Assembly: GCA_029204225.1 (NCBI GenBank)
Contig: CM055095.1
Location: 69,041,039 to 69,105,038 of the forward strand
Direction: 5' to 3'
Source of the DNA: Diphasiastrum complanatum
Taxonomy: Eukaryota; Streptophyta; Lycopodiopsida; Lycopodiales; Lycopodiaceae
Length of the DNA stretch: 64,000 nt
Under the pieces are notes generated by a model, which had not been told where the DNA came from, did no database searches, and saw only the letters and a list, made by a program, of their open reading frames with translations. A program made the position numbers and the translations under genes. This document shows, piece by piece, positions 47,326 through 59,600 of this stretch. Numbering within the stretch: position 1 is the first letter of the stretch; every line of letters begins with the position of its first letter.

Positions 47326-48371
47326 TGTTGGGAGAGAGGGAGGAAGAATAAATGACGAACACAAACGAGAAACGAACTCTAACAGAAAATGTTCATGCGC
47401 AGCGGAATGAGTTAAATGACTCTCTCCCTAAGCATGAGTATGCCTATCAGAATGAACAAAACTTTAGTGATAGAAATCACAGTCATTCTAGATTACATAG
47501 CGAAACATTTAAATGGATGAAGCGCTAGATGAATAATTTGTCACAAATTGCAAGACAAATTATCTGTCGCGAATGATTTACAAAGAGCTAGACTGATAAT
47601 TAGTCGTGAATTATTCGTGAAAGACAAGACTAAAAATTAATCGTCTATTATCAGAAAGAGCAACAAGAAAGATCAGACAGAATGAAGAATAAGCATAGCA
47701 ATATTGACAGATCTAAAATGCAGAACAAATAAACTGTGTCAGATTAAGTATATCAAATATACAAGTCAATAATGCGGTAGAGCACAAGACTGTAGCGGAC
47801 AAAACCGCGTGTCCTACAAAGCCTATTTATGTCTGTAATCAAGAATGAAACCTCTTTCACTTGTTCTAGACTTATCTTGCTTCATCAGAATTCATCATCA
47901 TAGAATATGCAGATGGTATCCAATATATACATAATATTACAGGTGTGCAGATGCGAAAGTACAAAGTGGATGTGCTGTCTGTGAAGATCGTGGGTGGCTA
48001 CAATCGTTGTCCAATCTGTAAGCGCAACTGCATGGGGTGATCATGAAAAGGGTGTGACGTCAACCAGTACAGAAGTGAATGTTGGTGATGACGCAAAAGT
48101 GCGTCACACTTACAAATGGCCTTAGGATAAGATTTACAGGGTGCCTTATCTGTTAGGGTACCTTTGGCATTCAGTAAGGTAGTGTCCCCTTTTCGCCTAT
48201 CACCATGACCTGTGTAAGAACACAGTGTCGCAATTCATTCGCCTTTTTTTCGTCCGTGTGAATTTGCGTGTGTAAAAATGTAGACTGCACGACAACGTTA
48301 GAAAAGTATGCAGCATGAATGGAGGCAGATTAAAATTGGGATTTAGGAGAGTAGGAGGAGTAAATCCAACA
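47326..48371 (-). repeat. Copia F 3' LTR
   Basis: TGTTGGGAGAGAGG to AAATCCAACA. Contains the 'cacagtgtcgcaattcattcgcc' and 'acaggtgtgcagatgcg' phrases shared with 24113-24750. Confidence 0.9.
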
Positions 48372-48381
48372 CCCCCCCTTA
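48372..48381 (-). promoter_or_regulatory. Polypurine tract of copia F
   Basis: The minus strand reads AAGGGGGGG directly before the 3' LTR. Confidence 0.75.
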
Positions 48382-50293
48382 ATCTGGATCCGTGAATGCC
48401 TTGATCTTCAGACTTAGCAATGCACAAAATCTGTTGTGTGCATTAACACTGAGTGCTTTTGTAAAAATGTCTGCAACCATTTCTTGCATTTTGCAGTACG
48501 TTAAGCTCACCTCTCTATCGAGAACCTTGCCCTTGATGTAGTGATATCTTATCTCAATGTGCTTACTCCTACAATGAAATCTAGGGTTGGCCGATAAGGC
48601 AATAACACTTTGGTTATCACAAACAAAATTGTAGGGCTATACTGATACAGATTGATGTCTGACAGCAAATTTCTCAACCAAAACGCTTCCTTAATAGATT
48701 GAGAAACAACAATATATTCTGCTTCAGTAGAAGAGAGTGCGATAGAGGTTTGTCTACAACTGTTCCACGAAATAGGACCACCATTGAAGAAGAATGTAAA
48801 TCCAGATGTGGACTTACGATGGTCTGCATCTCCTCCCCAGCTTGCCTCAGAATATCCACTGAGATGATGAAGATTGTCGCTGTTGACATCTCCATAGCAG
48901 ATGCACTGGTCCATGGTAGCTCAAATATATCTCATGACTCGAATAAGAGCCTTCCAATGGGTAATTACAGGATTAGCCATGTATTGGCTGAGTGAGCCGA
49001 CAACAAAAGAGATATCTGGCCTTGTACAAACCATTGCGTATATGAGAGATCTGAGTATCGATCGATACAGGTATTCTCTCATCTGCTCCTCTTTCTGCTT
49101 TGTCTAGGGACATTGGTCCTTTTGACAAATGTAGGTCTGGATCCATTGGTGAGTGAGCTAATTTATAATTCATCAAATTGTATCTATTAAGAACACTATG
49201 AAGATACGTTTGTTGAGTGATGTAAATCAGTCGATTTGCTCTGTCTCTGTGGATTTGAATTCCAAGACAGAAGTGAGCTTCACCCGGATCAGTCATGTCG
49301 AATTCTAAGCACAGCATCTGTTTTGAATCCTTGACCATGACCATATTGGCATTGTTGCTGAAGAGCAACGTATCATCAACATACAAGGTGATGATAATGA
49401 AGGATTGTTGCACTAACTTTGAATAAATGTTGCAATCAGTAGTGCTGGGTTTAAATCCTTGTTCAATGAGGAATGTGTTGATTCTTTGAAACCAAGCTCT
49501 GGCAGATTGCAGCCAACAGGAGCTTCGACTAATGACCATGTCTGATTCTTGATTAGAGAGGAATACTCTCTGTCCATAGATTCTCTCCAGAGATCAGAGT
49601 CTGGTTGGCTAAGTGCCTCTTCGACTATCGTCGGTTCCTGCATTAAAAGACAGACAGACTCAAGAGTATACCTTGTGGGCTATGTGCGTACTCGGCTTGA
49701 TCTTCTGGGAGAATTCAACTGATGAACTGCTCCTGGGATATGTTGCTGGGTAGCAGCAACATCTTCATCTGATTCGTTGTCTCGAAGTGGGTCGACGATA
49801 GACATTCCTCAGCCAGAAGCTCGGATTGTCATGTCAATGGCAAGTGATGAAGGTTCTTCTTGAGCAATATCCTTGCCTTTGAGGTCGATGAACTGATCCT
49901 CGATAAAGACTGTATCCCGGCTATACAAGATTTGCTGGGTATCAGGATCGTACAGCTTGTAGATGTTATCAGACGAAGTATATCCGATCAGGATGTTCTT
50001 TAGACCTTGGAAGTCCAATTTTTTCCTTGTGTCCTTTGGGATCTGCGTGTAGGCAATGCACCCAAACACCCTTAGGTTCTTAAAAGAAGACTTGGAGCCT
50101 GTCCACACCTCGTGGGGTGTCTTGTTTGAGAGGGCTTTGGTCGAACATCTGTTCTGAATGTAAGCTGTAGTGGAGACAGCTTCAGCCCAAAACCTCTTGG
50201 GAAATGATGCATGTGCTAGCATACACTTAGCAGATTCAACTAGAGTTCGGTTCTTCCTCTCAGCTAAGCCATTAGACTGAGGATTGTAAGGAT
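48382..50293 (-). pseudogene. Copia F pol remnant (integrase C-half, RT, RNase H)
   Basis: Reading leftwards: PQSNGLAERKNRTL at the right joint, the integrase C-half with FWAEAVSTTAYIQNRC and LRVFGCIAYTQIPKDTRKKL (49.8-50.22 kb), the start of RT (SLIKNQTWSLVEAPVGCN), then a jump near 49515 to ARAWFQRINTFLIEQGF, so the RT fingers are deleted. The palm ITLYVDDTLLFSNNANMV (49.37), the connection, and RNase H with SEASWGGDADHRKSTSGFTF and TSIALSSTEAEYIVVSQS (48.68-48.87) follow. Frame breaks lie near 48.95 kb and within the last 200 bases. The YVDD motif is intact; the RT is not complete. Confidence 0.85.
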
Positions 50294-51043
50294 TGGTCGC
50301 GAATTATTCACGAAAGACAAGACTAAAAATTAATCGTCTTTTACTAGAAAAAGCAACAAGAAACATCAGACATAATGAAAAATAAGCATAGCAATATTGA
50401 CAGATCTAAAATGCAGAACAAATGAACTGTGTCAGATTAAGTATATCAAGTACCCAAGTCGATAATGCGGTAGAGCACAAGACTGTAGCGGACAAAACCG
50501 TGTGCCCTACAAAACTTATTTTTGTCTGTAATCAGGAAAGAAACCTCCTTCACTTGTTCTAGACTTATCTTGCTTTATCAGAATTCATCATCATAGAATA
50601 CGAGATGGTATCCAATATATACATAATATTACAGGTGTGTAGATGCGAAAGTATAGAGTGGATGTGCTGTCTGTAGGAGATCGTGGCTGGCTGCAATCGT
50701 TGTCCAATCTATTAGCGCAACTGCATGGGGTGAGCGTGCAGTTTTGAAGTGAACGTTGGTGATGAAGCAAAAGTGTGTCACACTTACGAATGGCCTTAGG
50801 ATAAGATTTACAGGGTGCCTTATCTGTTAGGGCACCTTTGGCATTCAGTAAGGTAGTGTCCCCTTTTCGCCTGTCACCATGACCTGTGTAAGAACACAGT
50901 GTCACGATTCATTCGTCTTTTTTTCGTCTGTGCGAATTTGCGTGTAAAATATGTAGACTACATGACAACGTTAGAAAAAATGTAGCATGAATGGAGGCAG
51001 ATTAAAATTGGGATTTAGGAGAGGAGGAGGAGTAAATCCAACA
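50294..51043 (-). repeat. Copia F 5' LTR, inner end deleted
   Basis: It matches 47600-48371 with scattered differences and a 20-30 bp gap near 50745. About 275 bp of its inner side are missing. Confidence 0.85.
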
Positions 51044-51048
51044 TGAAT

Positions 51049-51820
51049 AACATATACCATGGTCCATTTGTTCGCCATGAAGATGAAGTGGCCATCTTTA
51101 AAATTTTTGATGTAGAGCTGAGTAAAAAAATAGTTTAATTTTTGTATAATATTAGTTGATACACTACCTACTTTTGAAATTGAAAAATAGTCTTTGGCAT
51201 AAAGCTTTTAATCCATCATATTATTGAACATCGGACCATATTCTTTTAAATAGTAATAATCCTTGAGTTTAACTACATTAAAGGCTTACAATAAAAAAAG
51301 ATCTAGATTTATTTTTTTCCTTCAATTTGCACAATCAAATTCCATTTTATATTTTGTAGTGAAAAATGTTGACAAAATCACTTATGAGAATGTCTTGCCA
51401 TTGCGATTTTTTCAATAAGCTATACAATTTTTTAAAAAAATATTTTGATTGACAATCTACTCAATCTTTTTCTTCTATCTATTACTTCCCAACATAATTC
51501 TACTTTATATTTTTTAATGTTAAGACTGAAGACATTAGAAATGTTATTTATTTTGTTTTGACTATTAATTTCTCATTCAAAAAATACTTAAAGAATTTGT
51601 AAGGTTCATGATTTTCAAATTCAGATTTAGACCATCGACTAACAACATCGAGCATTTAAATATGTTAAATATTATGTATGATGTAATAACTCTCTCATGA
51701 TATGTGATAAAGATAGAAAGTAAGTTTAAATAATTTTCAATGACTATCCAAGTTTCTTAAGAATCTAGTTATAATTTAATGGAAACAATATTAGAGGTAA
51801 TATAGTGTATTCCAAGTAAG

Positions 51821-51855
<35 letters not shown>

Positions 51856-53060
51856 ACAATTGATGTCTTGAAAATGATAGCATATTAAGTCAACAAAATA
51901 GTTTGGTGTTCTAAGTCTACAAGATCACATGGAAAGAACTAGTTTAAAAATAATAAATACATATTTTACATACCCATTTTTTATTTTTGGATTAATAAAT
52001 GAATTTAAGTTACCTTTGTGTGCACTTATATTCACTGACTTTTTTCTAATAACATGTTATAATGCCCTAATAATTTGATCTTAGAGTACATCTATTTTAT
52101 AGTGTTATTTCCAAAACATGGATGTGTGATCTAGACATTAGACATATTTACTTATCTTAGAAAACAAATAATGATAAAGATAATTCATAATATATCATTG
52201 GAATATGTAGACCAATGTTGTCCATCATTAGTCATTAGATTATATGGTGGCCAATATATTAGAAATTCAATAGTTATTATGTGTTAAGCATCAGAGACAA
52301 GTCTCTTTTTGATGATGATATATAGTTACCTTAAAAAGTATGTCAACTTCAATAATATTATGGAATTGCATAATAAGAATTTCATGAAGTTAAAAATCTT
52401 ATATGAATGAATCCATTAACAATTTTTGAAAATTGAATTTTTTCTATCAATGAGCTAAACTTACAATATTGTATTGAGGTAGGTAGAAGTTCTAATAAGT
52501 ATGTACAAGTTTCATATAAAAGTGTCCAGGTGAAAAATCTCTATCCATTTTACTTCAAAGACAATTTGTAGGGCATAATTATATGGATGAGCTAATTGTT
52601 TAGAGGAAAAAACCTTTATGCTAATTAGCTTATTTGATTTTATAGTTATATATGTAAAACCAAAATCCCTTGGTGGACTATGAGTGGTGCATATTTTTCC
52701 AATCGCACGGTGGAGTTTGACATTCTCAAAATTTTCAAAAACATGTGAATTTTTTTGCTATTGGAATTATAATCATTCTTTTACCGTGTTGATGAATCTT
52801 TGAATGGGCAACACTTTATTTTATTATTCTTGAAGAACTTCAGATAATAGCCCAGTGCATGATCTCTTTAAAATTGACCAACAAAAGATCTCGGCCCTTT
52901 TCAACAGATTGCAAACTCATCAAGAAAAAAAGAAATTATAATAAAAAGGAATGTGAGATCCAATATAAAATTTGGATTAAAACATCAATTAGTCACAATA
53001 ACATATCACGTGGACTCCGACGTGGGGCCGTGATTATGCTACCTCTAGGCAATGGTCTCT
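51049..53060. other. AT-rich spacer, no gene seen
   Basis: Two kilobases with no open frame of coding character and no match to other parts of the window. Contains the AT microsatellite at 51823-51852. Possibly part of the original, pre-insertion chromosome sequence. Confidence 0.55.
51823..51852. repeat. (AT)15 microsatellite
   Basis: A pure 30-base AT run. Confidence 0.95.
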
Positions 53061-53700
53061 GACATGCACTCAAGGGAAAAACCTCCTTGTCATATTTAAT
53101 GGTAAGGCGAGAGTTGGCTGCATCAATATTTCTACGATGAACACCCAAAGCACCTGCAATTCTCGAATGAGGGAGATTTGTTGTGCCATAGCTTTATTTA
53201 GTACCATCACAAGCGAAGATCTCTTCACAAAGAGTTCATTCGCCGAGTGGGGCACCTTAATTTGATTGATGGTGTTACGAATGTTAGAAACAAGATTGTT
53301 TTCAACAATATTAGATGATAGTTGCAGCTCCCAAAAAGTTGGCTGCAGAAGTAGTTCCTGGAATATCTCCCTCTGAATACCTATTGAAAATTGTTGTGTA
53401 TTTCTTCGTCAATACTTTGTTGTCGCTAAACAGATTCTTTTTCTTGATTTGATGTCATCTACTGAAGGTTGATCTCCAAGTCTCCTAAAAAAAAATTCTT
53501 TCATTCTTTGTTCCCATTTCTTACCAGTCCAATAGTCTCTCATTGTAGCTTTGTCGACACAGTGACGAGGGAGCTCTCCCAATGAAATACTGATCTTGCT
53601 AGACAAAATATTCATGAGTAATTCTGTATGCGGTGCTTCTGGTTCCGTCATCTTGAAGGGTTCTTTGTGATGATGTAATTGATCATTCATATCCGTACGT
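53060..53700 (-). pseudogene. Gypsy G gag-to-protease linker
   Basis: An open stretch (53409-53690) reads EAPHTELLMNILSSKISISL and ATMRDYWTGKKWEQRMKEFF, then a second piece (53070-53255) reads SANELFVKRSSLVMVLNKAM. The order after the knuckles suggests the region between gag and protease. No retropepsin motif was seen, so the protease itself may be lost. Confidence 0.5.
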
Positions 53701-55377
53701 AAATTCTTGGAGGCTGCAATGGTGAAGACCGAACTTCGGCTGTTATTTTAGCAGCTTCAAGTTCCTCTTCTTCTTGAAGATGCTTAATCCACTGTCTCAT
53801 ATCCTGATATCTTCATTTTTCTGCATTAAGATTTGGATAAACTTTCGATGCTGTTGGTGTATCGTTCAATGGTATAGAATCAGCAGGTACTGAATCCACT
53901 ACTGGTTCTTTTTGTTTTTGTGCTTTGGTGACCACCATCAAGGGTGCACTTGGTTTATTATGAGCTACCAATCCTTGCTTGATTGTTATCAAATTTACAG
54001 GTGCTGTAGCTGGTGGTGGCTTCGGTCTTGCTGGACAATCTTTATAGCAATGCCCATATCCACAATCACGACAGAACTATACAAATTTTTCTTTATTTGG
54101 AAATTCTACAACTTTGTGGTTTTCTCCACATGCAAAGCATCCAAGTGGTGCTCTGGCCCAATTTCTTGAGGCCTGTTGTTGAGCGGCAGCATAAATGGCA
54201 TACTGTTATGAAGATCCACCATCCTGATCATTACCATAGCTCCATTGCTCATCACTTCTGTAAGGTTCTGGTTCCATCAAATTGGCAGGAGGAGCGGAGT
54301 GCTTTGGTGGGGCAGGCAAGGCTAGACGCTCCGAGTATCCAAGAGTAGATTGTCGTAGTCTTGCTGCTGGATTGCCTCCATACTGTGGATCTCGATATTC
54401 CATCTAGGCATACCGTTGCTGAATCATCCAAGGGTTGAAGTTGCAAAAGGCAGTCTCATGGTCAAGTGAATTACACAGATGACAAACACTGATTTCCATT
54501 CGATTTTTCAATTGAGGACACTTGTTCACTTTGTGATTTCCTGTACAAATAGAACACCAGACATTTTCCCTGGTAGGAAAAGTCTTCACAAACTTCTCAA
54601 GTTCCTTGTTTGCTTCTCCGTGGAAATTTTCCAATGCTTTGATCTTCTCATCAAATTGCAACTGCAACTTTTCCATCTATTTCTGCTGGGTCTTCCCAAG
54701 TTCTCAAACTTATTGAGCATCATTTCTGCAGTAGCATTGGCATTCGTTGATGCAATAGTGGTGGATGTCGTAGTAGCCTACCCTGCTATATAAGGCAACA
54801 TACCGACATTCGGCTCATCATCTGAATCTTCATCCTCCTCCCGAATTGCATCGTCCATCGCATTTTGCAAAAGTGCGTACTCATTATGGCGTTTCAGTTC
54901 ACGTCTGATCCGTTTAGGTAGACCTGACAAAAACCACATAATCATGGCATTTTCATTAATCAGCTCAGACTCACATTCAGATCTAAGACGTTTCACCCTT
55001 TCGATGTAATCTCGAACCATTTCCCGCTTTCCCATTTTAATTTTACTTAAAAGTAAAAAAGAGTCTTCCATAAACTTCCACGGTTTGAACTGTGTGATAA
55101 GGGCTCGTTTAACAACCTCCCAATCTGTACGCTCAGTTTCATCTTGATTATAGTACCAATCTTGTGCTGTGCCTGTTAAGGCCATAGGAAATAGCTTAAG
55201 TTTATTTTGAGGATAAATCTCACCATAGACCTCATAAGATTCAGCATGGATCTGAAGAAATCGAACTAGACCTGTTAATCCATTATACTTGGGTAGATCC
55301 AATCGGGGTGCTCTTCTAACAATATTTGGATTGACCTTTTGTGGAGCACCTCCAGGAGCAGCTCCAGGGACAGCCAT
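53701..55377 (-). pseudogene. Gypsy G gag with several zinc knuckles
   Basis: Starts at the ATG at 55377 (MAVPGAAPGGAPQKVNPNIV). The gag core reads RLDLPKYNGLTGLVRFLQ, TGTAQDWYYNQDETERTDWE and MIMWFLSGLPKRIRREL, and ends in an acidic patch (EEDEDSDDEPNVG). A stop near 54776 and frame changes follow. A coiled-coil-like stretch (QLQFDEKIKALENFHGEAN, 54.6 kb) precedes cysteine motifs: CSICTGNHKVNKC, CHLCNSLDHETAFC, and later CFACGENHK and FCRDCGYGHCYKDC (54.05-54.16). Stops near 54405 and 54205 break the middle. It looks like a gag with more than the usual one or two knuckles. Confidence 0.75.
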
Positions 55378-56576
55378 TTAGATCAAATTGATAATGTGAT
55401 TGGATATAGATCTTTCCAAAAACTATCTCAGATTAGATCTGCTAGCTCTATTCCACTTTTCAAAAATCTGATTCTATATGATGAAAAACTACCCAAAATT
55501 CGATCAATCAATACTTCTCAAAAGTGATAAATCTCTTAGAGTCCAATTCAGAATATATCAGATCTGATCCAAATTTTGACAGAGACTTGATTTGGAAAAT
55601 CGAAAACTAAAAATAGGACTGGTGAAGGTTCTCTAGGCAAAGGTTGGTTCGACGGAGGTTCAACGGTGCTATTTTGGGATAAAAACTTTCTGAACACTTT
55701 TTTGGCAATTTCTTGAGAAATAACCTTCGCCAACTTCTCAGATGGAAGACCTGACACAGATAAAACTATGGACAACCGGACGAAGGTTTTTGACATAAGA
55801 AAATACAGTTTTTGTGATTTGACGAGGGTAAAAATCAAGATTTTTTGTGATCTGATCAAGATAAATCTTCGCCGAACTCAAAAATAGTATTTTTATATAA
55901 ATTGAATGTTTTGAAAACTCGGCGAAGGTTCTGGCAAAGGATCAAGAGTAATACTGGTAATTTTGCAAAAAAGTGACTTTTTTGACAAAAATATGACAAT
56001 ATGGCAACTAAACCTCTGAAAACCTTTCTATTTTGGTATTATTCTTCGTCGACCTGGAAGTAGATAGATTTGAATCACATCTAAGCACAGTGAATTGGTC
56101 GAAGGTTCTTTTTCTGTATTTTTTAGGATTTTGATAATTTTTGGCATTTTCTGGTGGTTATTCTGATGTTTCTGGAAATCTGCTGGGAATTAATCTTCGC
56201 CCTTCAAACTGAAGGTTTTGTAAACAAAACCGAAGGTCTATGCAACTCGACGAAGGTTTTCTGAAAGAGGGTAAAAAGTTCTAGGCTCTGATGACACTTT
56301 TTGCCTCTTCTTGACCAAATTTGACAGATTTGACCGATTTTTGTTATTTTCTCTAATATCTCATATCCAAATGGATCTTAAGATTAGTAATCTGAATAGC
56401 TTTTCCTGTTTAATAATCAGATTAGATTTCAAAAAAGCAAATCCACTCAAAATCTAGCAAAATCAATCCCAAACTATCCCTACAATGTAGTTTTAACACT
56501 ATTCATGCCACGACAAGATGCCTAATGCAAGCTAACCATCAGCCAAACATGCTGCAAGCTGAAAAATTGGCGTAGC
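55378..56576 (-). other. Gypsy G untranslated leader
   Basis: 1.2 kb without coding character between PBS and gag. The phrase 'cgaaggtt' or its reverse complement recurs at least eight times (for example near 55640, 55790, 55925, 56100, 56210 and 56255), which gives it a low-grade repetitive look. Confidence 0.55.
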
Positions 56577-56594
56577 TCCCCGGCAACGGCGCCA
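56577..56594 (-). promoter_or_regulatory. Primer binding site of gypsy G
   Basis: The minus strand reads TGGCGCCGTTGCCGGGGA four bases after the LTR end; identical to that of gypsy D. Confidence 0.85.
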
Positions 56595-56598
56595 AAAT

Positions 56599-57357
56599 TG
56601 TAGTGGGTTTCTTTCCTTGCCTAACCTGAATCCAAGATCTAGTCAATCTAGCATCAAAAAGACGGAGTTAGTTGTCACGCGGAGGTTTGTTCCCATGAGA
56701 GCGATAGTATAGTTCAGATTTCGACATGAATGGAGGATCTAACACTAACATCCATTAACACTAAGCATTAACACTACATCCATTAACCCTACTTCCATTA
56801 ACCCTAAATCCACAACAATGATAGAAACTTACTCTTCTCTCTCTCCCTTTCTCTCTCACAAAAAGCATAAGAAATAGCAATCCCAATAATGATCAAATCC
56901 AACAATTAGCAAAATCCAAAGAAAGCATAAGAAATGGAGAAAAAGAGAGGAAGAGCAAGGACATTCATCAATCCATTTCTAAAGAGAACCAATCTGCTTT
57001 ATTGAAATGAGAAAATAAACATGAGGAACAACTCGAGTTGGTCCCTTTTTATAGTAGAGAGGAAGACCCTGGCCTCTGAATCCTATTGGTCTAGTCTTGC
57101 CTCTCTTTTTATTCAAATTTAAAAAAGTGTGGGAACCATCAAAATTGGAGGGAAACCCAACTTTATTCACTAACTTGACATTTAGGCCCTGCGACATTAA
57201 AAGTCCCACAAAAAGGCCTAAAGTCCTTTTATTAACATTCTAATTAATCAAATAACTATGTGATCATTGGGTTTGACTTACACATGCAGAATGCCAAATC
57301 CCTCTCACTTATTAACTAGGATTAGGGTTGCCTTGGGATCCGCAAACCCTCCAGCAC
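56599..57357 (-). repeat. Gypsy G 5' LTR
   Basis: The left plus-strand edge TGTAGTGGG lies next to the PBS. The right edge is near ccctccagca at 57357 but less sure. Contains the TATA-like 'tttttatagtag' (minus-strand ctataaaaagg, about 57047) and the 'aaccctaatcc' phrase. Confidence 0.7.
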
Positions 57358-57369
57358 CGACATACGACA

Positions 57370-59600
57370 TGTCTATGAGATGTGATTACTAGGCAAACAA
57401 CCTAGATCAAGATTTCCAAAGGGACACTCCACCACAGCTAAGTCCATTCTAGAACTAATACATAGTGATCTGTGCGGCCCTATGAATATTCTCTCTTCGA
57501 GTTCTGCATTATATTTTATCACTTTTATTGATGATTATTCTATATTTACCAGCATCATGTTCATTAAGAACAAGTCTAAGGCTTTTAACTACTTCAAAGA
57601 CTTCAAACAGTTCACTGAGACACAGACTGGTCAGAGACTCAAGACCATTCGAACATACAATGGTGGAGAGTTTCTGTCAAACAAAATGTTTGATTATTTG
57701 GCAACATTCGGCATTCATCATCAGTTCACCACCAGCTACACGCCACAGCAGAATGGAACAACCGAAAGGAAGAATCGAACATTACTGAATGCAGCACGAT
57801 CTACGATGTGAAATTGGGTGCTCAGCTCACCAAAGACTTTTGGGATGAAGCTATGTCAACAGCTTGCTATTTGTAGAATTATTTGAGTACCAAAGCAGTC
57901 GACTCAAAGACACCCTTCGAAGTTTTCTATGGCTACAAAGCGAGTCTACGACACCTTCGAGTGTTTGGTACACATTCTCTCTGATCTGAGAAAGAAACTT
58001 GCCTGTTAGTTGTAGGAGTATCTTCATTGCTATGTACACATTCCCTCTGATCTGAGAAAGAAACTTGACCCTGTTAGTTGTAGGAGTATCTTTATTGGAA
58101 ACTCAACATCACACAAGGCATACAAAATATTTGATGGTTTCACAGCCAGATGAAAAGCTCGTCTAGTCGTCAAAGGCTACGAACAAGCTTATGGGATTGA
58201 CTACATTGAGACATATAGTCCAGTCGTACGACGACTTCAGTCAATTCGATCTTTATTTGCCTTTGCAATTGCTGAAGATCTAGAAATACACCAGATGGAT
58301 GTTCAGACTGCCTTTCTGGATGAATACATATAGGAAGATATTTACATCTATCAACCTGAATGTTACATCCTTCAAGGCCAAGAACACAAAGTATGTCAGC
58401 TGCAGAAAGCTCTCTATGGGCTAGAGCAAGCTCCAAGGGCTTGGTTTGATAGAATCAATTGATTCTTGTTGCAACATGACTTCATTCCAAACTCTGCTGA
58501 CTCTAATGTTTATCTAAAACACATAGGTTCAAGCTATGGCATAATAGCTCTATATGTTGATGACTCATTGATCTTCAGCAATTCAAATCAGCTACTTCAT
58601 GAAACAAAGAATTTTCTGTCGAAGGAATTTGAAATGAGTGATTCAGGCCCTGTGCATTACCATCTTGAAATCGAGATAATAAGAGACAGAGCAAAGAGAA
58701 ATATTTTGTTAAGTCAATAAAGGTATCTAACCAGTGTACTCCACATGTATGGCATGGAAAATTGTAGATCCATAGACTCACCTATGGACCCAAGATTCAA
58801 ACCGTCAAAGGATATGTGCCCCCGAGGACTGATGCAGAGAAGAAAGAAATGTGCAAATACTCCTATCAGTCGATAGTTTGATTGATCCTGTATGCCACGG
58901 TCTGCACCAGACCTGCTCTAGCATTTACAGGTAGCACATTGTCACAGTTTATGTCAAATCCTAGCCTACCTCACTAGAAGGCTCTACTTAGAGTACTAAG
59001 ATACATTCAAGCCACTGAGCACTATGCTTTGTGTTATGATGGAAATTCAGAGAATGCTTTGACATTAATTGCTTATTCTGACTTTGACTAGGCTGGCAAT
59101 GTGGACACAAGAAAATCCACATCTGGCTATCTTTGCTTTCTAGCAAGTGGACCCATTTCATGGAACAGTCAAAAGCAGAAATGCATTTCTTTGTCCTCCA
59201 CAAAATCAGAATATGTCGCTGCTACCTCTGGAGTAAAGAGAATTATCTGGCTCAAAAGATTGCTTCGGGATCTTATGATCATTCAAATAAGTCCAACTAT
59301 ACTCTATTGCGACAATCAGAGCTACATTGCTCTATCTCTGAACCCACGAACTCATCTAGAACTAAACATATTGAAGTTCAATTTCAGTTTCTTAGAGACT
59401 CTGATTGAACACACACACACTCTCTCTCTACGACAACCGTGCAGTCTTACTCTCTGAAGTTGAACGTCTGCGCAATAATCAATTAAAGCAGGTGGGATCG
59501 ACTACATTCTCTTTGTTCAAGAAACTCGACTACATTCTCTTTGTTCTCCCACAAACTCAAAGTCTTTGGTTTGCGATCCACGTCATCCACCTATCCCGTC
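57370..59600 (+). mobile_element. Copia I pol, decayed
   Basis: Plus-strand copia internal region. It enters in the gag-pre-integrase end, then integrase with YFITFIDDYSIFTSIMF, IRTYNGGEFLSNKMF and TPQQNGTTERKNRTLL (57.48-57.81 kb). The integrase D-N-G-G box reads TYNGGE, so the catalytic Asp is lost. RT fingers with ARLVVKGYEQAYGIDYIETY follow in broken frames (58.15-58.45), then the palm IIALYVDDSLIFSNSNQL (58.54), and RNase H with DTRKSTSGYLCFLASGPISW and CISLSSTKSEYVAATSG (59.10-59.25). At least six stops or frame changes. No LTRs were recognised. A 66-bp tandem duplication lies in the integrase tail. Confidence 0.85.
57963..58096 (+). repeat. 66-bp tandem duplication in copia I
   Basis: The phrase 'gtacacattc-ctctgatctgagaaagaaacttg...tgttagttgtaggagtatct' occurs twice in a row, starting at about 57968 and 58034. 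The first copy lacks three or so bases. It breaks the integrase tail. Confidence 0.85.

Larger units (their letters stand above)
47326..51043 (-). mobile_element. Copia F, internally deleted element with perfect TSD
   Basis: Minus-strand copia element of 3718 bp. Both outer ends are TGTTGG/CCAACA and the flanks carry the perfect duplication TGAAT (47321-47325 and 51044-51048). The 3' LTR (47326-48371) is complete at 1046 bp. The 5' LTR keeps only its outer 750 bp (50294-51043), and it joins straight into integrase sequence. One deletion therefore removed the inner end of the 5' LTR, the PBS, gag, protease and half of integrase. Without PBS and gag it cannot move again, so the deletion followed insertion. 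Confidence 0.9.
53020..57357 (-). mobile_element. Gypsy G (5' LTR, leader, gag, part of protease region)
   Basis: Minus-strand gypsy element: LTR (56599-57357), PBS (56577-56594), a long non-coding leader of 1.2 kb (55378-56576) with repeated 'cgaaggtt' phrases, gag (to about 53900) and a C-terminal block to about 53060. RT and integrase are missing and the left end merges into spacer without an LTR. A plus-strand copy of its LTR lies at 27570-28140. Confidence 0.75.
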
